A DNA stretch of 12,026 nucleotides from Gammaproteobacteria bacterium (lineage in GTDB: Bacteria > Pseudomonadota > Gammaproteobacteria > Thiohalomonadales > Thiohalomonadaceae), in NCBI GenBank assembly GCA_026193675.1, contig JAPHSO010000221.1, positions 1 through 12,026 on the forward strand, read 5' to 3'. The notes beneath the pieces are model-generated. The model had not been told where the DNA came from, ran no database searches, and was given only the letters and a program-made list of their open reading frames with translations. The position numbers were made by a program, and so were the translations under genes. Positions 7,215-12,026 of this stretch are shown in pieces; the first letter of the stretch is position 1, and each line of letters starts with the position of its first letter.

Positions 7215-7484
7215 ATGTCATTAAGTAACGAGCAAAAATCTGAAATCGTCAAGAAATATGGTAAGGGAGAAGGGGATACCGGTTCTCCTGAGGTGCAGGT
7301 TGCACTTCTATCTGCCAACATTGATGCCCTATCGGGTCACTTCAAAGAGCACATCCATGATCACCACTCACGTCGTGGTCTACTAAGAATGGTTAGTCAG
7401 CGCCGTAAGCTGCTCGATTACCTCAAGAAGAAAGATGTTGAGCGCTATCGCACAATTATTGCCAGCCTGGGTCTGCGTAAGTAA
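7215..7484 (+). CDS. rpsO: 30S ribosomal protein S15
   Basis: S15 binds the central domain of 16S rRNA early in 30S assembly and takes part in an intersubunit bridge. The 89 residues equal the E. coli length. Family segments are all present: the GEGDTGSPEVQVALLSANID block, HFKEHIHDHHSRRGLLRMVSQ with the rRNA-contacting His and Arg residues, and RRKLLDYLKKKDVERY near the end, finishing LGLRK. The ATG at 7215 follows TAAGAGG at 7202-7208. In E. coli S15 represses its own mRNA through a pseudoknot overlapping the start; that may hold here but is not shown by the sequence. A strong terminator stands between this gene and pnp, so pnp receives only readthrough or depends on its own promoter. Confidence 0.98.
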   Translation: MSLSNEQKSEIVKKYGKGEGDTGSPEVQVALLSANIDALSGHFKEHIHDHHSRRGLLRMVSQRRKLLDYLKKKDVERYRTIIASLGLRK

Positions 7485-7498
7485 TTATTACCATGGCT

Positions 7499-7522
7499 AT
7501 GCAAAAAAATAATTTTTTGCAT
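7499..7522 (+). repeat. A/T-rich hairpin after rpsO
   Basis: ATGCAAAAAA (7499-7508) and TTTTTTGCAT (7513-7522) form a perfect 10-bp stem with an ATAA loop, 14 nt after the rpsO stop and 8 nt before the rpsO terminator. It is A/T-rich and lacks a G/C stem ahead of a T tail, so on its own it is probably not a terminator. It may protect the rpsO mRNA 3' end or be an RNase cleavage site. Confidence 0.55.
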
Positions 7523-7530
7523 GCAACCAG

Positions 7531-7558
7531 AGGGGAGAGTGAGTACTCTCCCCTTTTT
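7531..7558 (+). terminator. rpsO intrinsic terminator
   Basis: AGGGGAGAGT (7531-7540) and ACTCTCCCCT (7545-7554) form a perfect 10-bp stem around a GAGT loop, followed by TTTT (7555-7558). It lies where E. coli has the rpsO terminator between rpsO and pnp, and would make rpsO mRNA more abundant than pnp mRNA. Confidence 0.92.
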
Positions 7559-7581
7559 AATGTCCAAATTTTATGAATTTC

Positions 7582-7620
7582 ACCGTTTATCGACCACTTT
7601 ATTTAGCGGTCATGAATGGT
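7582..7620 (+). promoter_or_regulatory. pnp leader stem, candidate RNase III site for PNPase autoregulation
   Basis: ACCGTTTAT (7582-7590) plus GACC (7592-7595) pair with GGTC (7608-7611) plus ATGAATGGT (7612-7620). This makes 13 pairs with a single bulged C7591 and a 12-nt loop. It lies 37 nt before the pnp start. In E. coli RNase III cuts a double-stranded stem in the pnp leader and PNPase then degrades its own mRNA. Position and shape match that arrangement; cleavage itself is inferred. Confidence 0.55.
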
Positions 7621-7657
7621 TACTATTTTATTTGACCAATAAACCAAGGAAACAGTC

Positions 7658-9739
7658 GTGACCGCTATCGTTAAAGAGTTCCAGTACGGTGAGCATACCG
7701 TCAAGCTTGAGACCGGAGAGATTGCCCGTCAGGCAACCGGTGCCGTGATGTGCAGTATGGGTGATACCTCAGTTTTTGTAACTGCAGTTGTCATGAAAGA
7801 ATCAGAAGAGGGACGTGACTTCTTTCCCCTCACTGTTAACTATCAAGAGCGTACCTATGCAGCAGGTAAAATTCCCGGCGGTTTCTTCCGTCGTGAAGCA
7901 GGTGCTAGCGAGAAGGAGACACTCACCTGTCGTCTGATTGACCGTCCATTGCGTCCACTGTTTCCAAAGGGCTTCACTAATGAAGCTCAGGTTGTAGCGA
8001 CAGTTGTCTCCCTTGATCCCGATATCGATGCTGAAATTCCAGCACTGATTGGTGCAGCTGCTGCAGTCTCTCTTTCTGGTGCACCATTTAATGGTCCGCT
8101 GGGTGCTGCACGTGTTGGTTATAAAGATGGTGAGTATCTGCTTAATCCAAGCATGAGTGCACTTAAAGAGTCAGACCTTGATCTGGTCGTTGCCGGAACA
8201 CAGGATGCAGTTCTGATGGTTGAGTCTGAAGCCAACCTGCTTTCTGAAGAGGTGATGTTGGGTGCGGTGATGTTTGGTCATGAGCAACTGCAGGCGGCTA
8301 TCACGGCCATTGCAGAGCTGAAAGCTGAAGCGGGCAATCCTGATTGGGAATGGACTCCTGCAGAGGTTGATACCGCTCTGAATGATGCTGTTGCAGCAGC
8401 GGCAGGTGACCGTTTCAACGAAGCCTATCAAGTCAGCGAGAAGATGGTTCGTTATGATGCGCTGAATGAGATCCGCGCTGATATCACTTCACAGTTAAGC
8501 GAGCAGGCTGCAGAAAATGGTTGGGACCTTGCCGGAGCCATTGGGAAGCTGGAGAAGAAGATCGTTCGTGGTCGTATTATCGATGGCCAGCCTCGTATTG
8601 ATGGTCGTGATGTCAGCACTGTACGTCCAATCACCGTACGTACTAGCGTCCTTCCACGTACCCACGGCTCTGCACTGTTTACCCGTGGTGAGACTCAGGC
8701 GCTGGTTGTCACCACTCTGGGTACCACCCGCGATGCACAGATTATCGACGCGATTGAAGGCAAGCACGAAGATAACTTCATGCTGCACTACAACTTTCCT
8801 CCATATTGTGTCGGTGAGACCGGTTTTGTAGGACGCCCCAAGCGTCGTGAGATTGGCCATGGTCGTCTTGCCAAGCGTGGTGTTGCCGCCGTGATGCCAG
8901 ATGTTGAAGATTTCCCATACACCGTTCGTGTGGTTTCAGAGATCACTGAGTCAAACGGTTCAAGCTCTATGGCTTCGGTTTGTGGTAGCAGTCTCTCAAT
9001 GATGGATGCCGGTGTTCCTCTTAAAGCGCCCGTTGCCGGTGTGGCGATGGGGCTGATCAAAGAGGGTGATGACTTTGCTGTTCTTACCGATATCCTTGGT
9101 GATGAAGATCACCTCGGCGATATGGACTTCAAAGTGGCCGGTTCTAGAGAGGGTATCACTGCGCTGCAGATGGATATCAAAATCACCGGTATCACCAAAG
9201 ATATTATGGAGAAGGCGTTGGAGCAGGCCAATGCAGGTCGTATCTTTATTCTTGATGAGATGGCCAAGGTTATCTCTGCTCCAAGTGAAGAGATGTCAGA
9301 TTTTGCACCTCGTTACACCACCTTTAAGATCAATCCAGACAAGATTCGTGACGTTATTGGTAAAGGTGGTGCAACCATCCGTGCCCTGACTGAAGAGACC
9401 GGTGCCAACATTGAGATCGATGATAGCGGTATGGTGAAGATCGCTTCAGCGGATAATGCAGCGGCTCAAGAGGCTCGTCGTCGCATTGAGCAGATCACTG
9501 CCGATGTTGAAGTGGGTGTCATATACGAAGGTAAGGTGGCCAAGCTGATGGACTTCGGTGCATTTGTCACCATCCTGCCAGGTAAAGATGGTCTGGTTCA
9601 CATCTCTCAAATCTCGGAAGAGCGTGTTGAGAAGGTGAGCGACAAGCTATCTGAAGGTGATATTATCAAGGTCAAAGTACTTGAAGTGGATAAGCAGGGT
9701 CGAATCCGCCTCAGTATGAAGGCCGTTGAAGTAGAGTAA
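7658..9739 (+). CDS. pnp: Polyribonucleotide nucleotidyltransferase (PNPase)
   Basis: PNPase degrades RNA 3' to 5' with phosphate and is a core part of the RNA degradosome in many gammaproteobacteria. The 693 residues contain the first RNase PH-like domain (about 10-145, with GGFFRREAGASEKE near 74-87) and a helical linker (about 150-300). The catalytic second RNase PH-like domain (about 312-545) has SNGSSSMASVCG at 432-443 for phosphate binding and Asp484, Asp490 and Lys492 in GDEDHLGDMDFK. A KH domain (about 550-612, GKGG loop at 568-571) and an S1 domain (about 618-688) complete it. The start is GTG, supported by AAGGA at 7646-7650 and by the family N-terminus; the next in-frame ATG would remove conserved sequence. 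It is the last gene of the operon and ends before a strong terminator. Confidence 0.98.
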   Translation: MTAIVKEFQYGEHTVKLETGEIARQATGAVMCSMGDTSVFVTAVVMKESEEGRDFFPLTVNYQERTYAAGKIPGGFFRREAGASEKETLTCRLIDRPLRPLFPKGFTNEAQVVATVVSLDPDIDAEIPALIGAAAAVSLSGAPFNGPLGAARVGYKDGEYLLNPSMSALKESDLDLVVAGTQDAVLMVESEANLLSEEVMLGAVMFGHEQLQAAITAIAELKAEAGNPDWEWTPAEVDTALNDAVAAAAGDRFNEAYQVSEKMVRYDALNEIRADITSQLSEQAAENGWDLAGAIGKLEKKIVRGRIIDGQPRIDGRDVSTVRPITVRTSVLPRTHGSALFTRGETQALVVTTLGTTRDAQIIDAIEGKHEDNFMLHYNFPPYCVGETGFVGRPKRREIGHGRLAKRGVAAVMPDVEDFPYTVRVVSEITESNGSSSMASVCGSSLSMMDAGVPLKAPVAGVAMGLIKEGDDFAVLTDILGDEDHLGDMDFKVAGSREGITALQMDIKITGITKDIMEKALEQANAGRIFILDEMAKVISAPSEEMSDFAPRYTTFKINPDKIRDVIGKGGATIRALTEETGANIEIDDSGMVKIASADNAAAQEARRRIEQITADVEVGVIYEGKVAKLMDFGAFVTILPGKDGLVHISQISEERVEKVSDKLSEGDIIKVKVLEVDKQGRIRLSMKAVEVE

Positions 9740-9753
9740 AATCTCTGCAAACT

Positions 9754-9789
9754 AAAAAGGGGCGTCTGATGATTCAGACGCCCCTTTTT
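9754..9789. terminator. Bidirectional terminator between pnp and yffB
   Basis: AAAAAGGGGCGTCTG (9754-9768) and CAGACGCCCCTTTTT (9775-9789) form a perfect 15-bp stem with an ATGATT loop. T's follow on the + strand, and the A's before the stem give T's on the - strand. It starts 14 nt after the pnp stop and also faces the convergent yffB transcript, so it can end both. Confidence 0.93.
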
Positions 9790-9815
9790 TATGTAGAGGA
9801 TAAGGTATGCAGTAA

Positions 9816-9950
9816 GCGCAGGGAGGCGCAGGAGCTGTTACTACGATAGCAGGGATGCAGGAGATAGGGTAACGCAGGAGCAGTTACCGAAGAACGGCGT
9901 TGTTTGTGCTCCTCGGGTTTAAACTGGTGCTTCCTGCACAAGGAGTGTCG
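9816..9950. repeat. Cluster of degenerate GCAGGAG-type repeats
   Basis: The pnp-yffB spacer carries several near-copies of one motif. CGCAGGAGCTGTTAC (9827-9841) and CGCAGGAGCAGTTAC (9873-9887) differ at one of 15 bases. GCAGGAG also occurs at 9857-9863, and GCAGGGA variants at 9819-9824 and 9849-9855. Inverted versions are TGCTCCT (9907-9913) and TGCTTCCTGC (9928-9937). GGTAAC (9868-9873) and GTTACC (9883-9888) bracket the second long copy as a hairpin. No open frame or RNA gene is seen. The spacer could be a decayed repeat element or a structured 3' untranslated region of yffB. Confidence 0.5.
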
Positions 9951-9954
9951 ATGT

Positions 9955-10320
9955 CTATCGGTTTAGATGAGCTTGCAGTGTCGTAGCTGTCTGGTAATTC
10001 TCCTCTGAGAATCCAACAAGAACTTCATTACCAATCTCCAGAACCGGCCGTTTAATGAGTGTTGGGTTTTCCAGTAGTAGGCCTGCTGCACTCTGTTGAT
10101 CAATATTCTCTTTCTGAGCATCATCAAGCTGGCGCCAGGTGGTGCTGCGTTTGTTGACCAGACTCTCCCAGTCGACTTGACTAAACCAGTTTTCAATCAT
10201 CTCTGCGCTGAGGCCATCGACGCGGAAGTCGTGAAACTGGTATTCAACTTCATGACTATCGAGCCACTTACGGGCCTTTTTTACGGTGTCACAATTTTTA
10301 ATTCCGTAGAGTGTGTGCAT
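9955..10320 (-). CDS. yffB: ArsC/Spx-family reductase-like protein YffB
   Basis: This is a thioredoxin-fold protein of the ArsC/Spx/YffB family, 121 residues from the chosen start. The N-terminus MHTLYGIKNCDTVKKARKWL closely matches E. coli YffB as I recall it. It holds the conserved Cys10 in NCDTVKKA, then FHDFRVDGL, the NKRSTTWRQLD block, and IKRP (89-92) with the conserved Arg91 of ArsC-like proteins. True arsenate reductase activity is unproven for this subgroup, and its role is unknown to me. The frame extends to an ATG at 10353. The ATG at 10320 fits the family start and has GGAG 11 nt upstream; an ATG at 10329 has the same GGAG only 2 nt away. The gene is convergent with pnp and divergent from dapL, with a 145-bp gap between yffB and dapL starts. 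Confidence 0.88.
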   Translation of the reverse strand: MHTLYGIKNCDTVKKARKWLDSHEVEYQFHDFRVDGLSAEMIENWFSQVDWESLVNKRSTTWRQLDDAQKENIDQQSAAGLLLENPTLIKRPVLEIGNEVLVGFSEENYQTATTLQAHLNR

Positions 10321-10412
10321 TTTTGCCATATCTCCAAATAGTGTTATTGCCATAGCGATTGACAGGTTATTTCAGGCGCTATCTGCTACTGCAAGAGTCA
10401 ATTGATTCCCTG

Positions 10413-10418
10413 TATAAT
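10413..10418 (+). promoter_or_regulatory. Probable -10 box of the dapL-lysA promoter
   Basis: A perfect TATAAT (10413-10418), preceded by CTG, lies 47 bp before the dapL ATG in the yffB-dapL gap. The -35 region at the expected distance (about 10390-10395, TGCAAG) is poor. An activator or an unusual spacing may be involved, and the -10 box may be fortuitous. A transcription start near 10425 would give a leader of about 40 nt. Confidence 0.4.
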
Positions 10419-10465
10419 GGCGAATTTTGCGAACTAATCAACTCTCATTTAGGTATCAAGCTCCC

Positions 10466-11689
10466 ATGATCAAGATCAACGAGAACTTCAACAAGCTTCA
10501 GTCTTCATATCTCTTTTCGGATATCGCCAAGCGCGTCGGTGCATTCCAGGCCGCCAATCCAGAGAAGAGTATCATTCGACTCGGTATTGGTGATGTGACT
10601 CGTGCACTGCCCGATGCCTGCATTCAGGCGCTGCACACAGCGGTTGATGAGATGGCTGTTGATGCCTCATTCCACGGCTACGGTCCAGAGCAGGGTTATG
10701 ACTTTCTGCGTGAGGCGATCGCCAAGAATGATTTCCAGGCGCGCGGCTGTAATGTCGAGGCCGATGAGATCTTTGTGAGTGATGGTGCCAAGTGTGATTC
10801 GGGTAACTTCCAGGAGATCTTCGCCAGCGATGTAACGGTTGCTGTTCCAGACCCAGTCTATCCTGTTTATGTGGATACCAACGTCATGGCGGGTCGAACC
10901 GGTGAGGCGAGCGATGGCCGTTATAACGGTCTGGTCTATCTGGATGGCAACAAAGAGAACGGTTTCCTGCCTGAACTGCCCGCTGAACCTGTTGACCTGA
11001 TCTATCTCTGTTTCCCCAACAATCCAACCGGTGTCACTGCCACTAAAGAGCAGCTCAAGGCGTGGGTTGATTATGCCAAAGCCAACAAGGCGCTGATTCT
11101 GTTTGATGCCGCCTATGAGGCGTTTGTGCAGGATGAGAATATTCCTCGCTCAATCTATGAAATCGAGGGGGCTCGTGAAGTGGCTGTCGAATTCCGCAGC
11201 TTCTCCAAGACCGCAGGTTTCACCGGTACCCGTTGTGCCTACACCGTTGTACCTAAAGAGTGCATGGCCTACACCGCTGATGGCGAAGCGACGCCTGTAC
11301 ATGCGCTTTGGAACCGCCGTCACACCACCAAGTTCAACAGCGTCTCTTATCCGATTCAGCGTGCAGCTGAGGCGGTTTACAGCGATGCAGGTCAGGCGCA
11401 GGTTAAAGAGTTGGTTGAGTACTATCTGAAAAATGCCAGTTACATCAAAACCAAGATGGAGTCGCTCGGGTATGAGTGCATGGGTGGTGAGAACTCTCCC
11501 TACATCTGGATCGATGCCAAGGGTGACTCGTGGGAGTTCTTCGATAATCTGCTAAACAACGCCGGTGTCGTCTGTACCCCTGGTGCCGGTTTTGGTAAGT
11601 GTGGTGAAGGTTTTATCCGCATCAGTGCATTCAACAGCTACGATAACGTCGTTGAAGCGATGGATCGTATTGAGTCAGCTCTTAAGTAA
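10466..11689 (+). CDS. dapL: LL-diaminopimelate aminotransferase
   Basis: DapL converts tetrahydrodipicolinate directly into LL-diaminopimelate with glutamate as amino donor and pyridoxal phosphate (PLP) as cofactor, bypassing the acylated steps of the lysine pathway. From the ATG at 10466 the product has 407 residues, the usual DapL length, and begins MIKINENFNKLQSSYLFSDI, a typical DapL start. Family features are RLGIGDVTRALP (38-49), FHGYGPEQGYDFLREAI (69-85), FVSDGAKCDSGNFQ (103-116), CFPNNPTG (182-189) and FDAAYEAF (213-220, Asp214). SFSKTAGFTGTR carries the PLP lysine at 248. An upstream TTG at 10427 would add 13 unconserved residues and overlap the -10 region, so I reject it. The ribosome site is weak (AGG at 10451-10453). 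lysA follows 28 nt later on the same strand. Confidence 0.95.
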   Translation: MIKINENFNKLQSSYLFSDIAKRVGAFQAANPEKSIIRLGIGDVTRALPDACIQALHTAVDEMAVDASFHGYGPEQGYDFLREAIAKNDFQARGCNVEADEIFVSDGAKCDSGNFQEIFASDVTVAVPDPVYPVYVDTNVMAGRTGEASDGRYNGLVYLDGNKENGFLPELPAEPVDLIYLCFPNNPTGVTATKEQLKAWVDYAKANKALILFDAAYEAFVQDENIPRSIYEIEGAREVAVEFRSFSKTAGFTGTRCAYTVVPKECMAYTADGEATPVHALWNRRHTTKFNSVSYPIQRAAEAVYSDAGQAQVKELVEYYLKNASYIKTKMESLGYECMGGENSPYIWIDAKGDSWEFFDNLLNNAGVVCTPGAGFGKCGEGFIRISAFNSYDNVVEAMDRIESALK

Positions 11690-11717
11690 CATATAGATTT
11701 TTCAGGTATAGCAATAG

Positions 11718-12026
11718 ATGCCCATTTCAGAAGATTTTTCATCCCGCCTCGAAGGCTCTCTTGAAAAGATTGTCGAGCATTACGGCACACCATTTCACAT
11801 CTATGATGAGAAGGGAATCCGTGAAACTGGTAACCGCTTGATTAATGCCTTCTCCGGCATCCCGGGTTTTCGAGAGTACTATGCAGTCAAGGCGCTTCCC
11901 AATCCTGAGATTCTTAAGGTTATGGGATCGATGGGCTTCGGTTTTGACTGTAGTTCGGTTGCAGAACTTAAATTAAGTCGTGATGTCGGTGCTCGTGGTG
12001 AAGATATAATGTTCACCTCTAACAAC
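11718..12026 (+). CDS. lysA: Diaminopimelate decarboxylase, N-terminal part (cut by window edge)
   Basis: The frame from ATG 11718 stays open to the window end, giving 103 residues. LysA decarboxylates meso-diaminopimelate to L-lysine and is a PLP enzyme of fold type III (alanine racemase-like barrel). Visible features are HYGTPFHIYDE (21-31), the PLP lysine Lys58 in REYYAVKALPNPEIL, and FGFDCSSVAELKLS (74-87), then GARGEDIMFTSNN at the cut. These are hallmarks of the decarboxylase family. The spacing motifs and the dapL neighbour favour LysA over arginine, ornithine or carboxynorspermidine decarboxylases, which share the fold. The gene starts 28 nt after dapL without a terminator between, so co-transcription is likely. 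Its ribosome site (AGGTA, about 11 nt before the ATG) is weak. Confidence 0.87.
   Translation, partial: MPISEDFSSRLEGSLEKIVEHYGTPFHIYDEKGIRETGNRLINAFSGIPGFREYYAVKALPNPEILKVMGSMGFGFDCSSVAELKLSRDVGARGEDIMFTSNN

Noticed and set aside
10321..10353. A longer YffB starting at ATG 10353
   Set aside because: The extra 11 residues are not found in YffB as I know it, and the GGAG site lies downstream of that start.
10427..10465. A longer DapL starting at TTG 10427
   Set aside because: It would begin only a few bases after the -10 box, adds unconserved residues, and the ATG at 10466 gives the usual DapL N-terminus.

Overview
The window looks like the chromosome of a gammaproteobacterium of moderate GC content. 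Its core is the conserved operon rimP-nusA-infB-rbfA-truB-rpsO-pnp, all on the + strand, with proteins that resemble their E. coli counterparts along their whole length. No transposase, integrase, phage gene or CRISPR array is visible. I cannot name a genus.

Layout. Positions 1-467 (- strand) hold the N-terminal third of PabB, an aminodeoxychorismate synthase subunit, cut by the window edge. Next comes a free-standing tRNA-Gly(GCC) with a strong sigma70-type promoter and its own terminator; in E. coli the tRNA at this place is metY. Positions 796-983 form the operon leader: a good promoter, a structured stretch of about 80 nt, then two intrinsic terminators, the second ending 13 nt before rimP. 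The operon itself runs from 997 to 9739. It contains an inverted repeat between rbfA and truB, a terminator after rpsO, a bulged stem in the pnp leader that suits RNase III, and a shared bidirectional terminator after pnp.

Beyond pnp lies a gene-free stretch of about 165 bp rich in GCAGGAG-type repeats. It is followed by a small ArsC/Spx-family gene (yffB, - strand) and, divergent from it, dapL (LL-diaminopimelate aminotransferase) and the start of lysA (diaminopimelate decarboxylase), cut by the right edge.

How the genes work together. The operon joins transcription elongation and antitermination (NusA), translation initiation (IF2), 30S maturation (RimP, RbfA, S15), tRNA modification (TruB) and RNA decay (PNPase). 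The right-hand genes point to lysine and peptidoglycan precursor synthesis by the one-step DapL route instead of the succinylase route usual in gammaproteobacteria. yffB, which sits beside dapE in E. coli, is still found next to the pathway gene here. That is the most unusual biology I see; I found no convincing wholly new multi-gene system.
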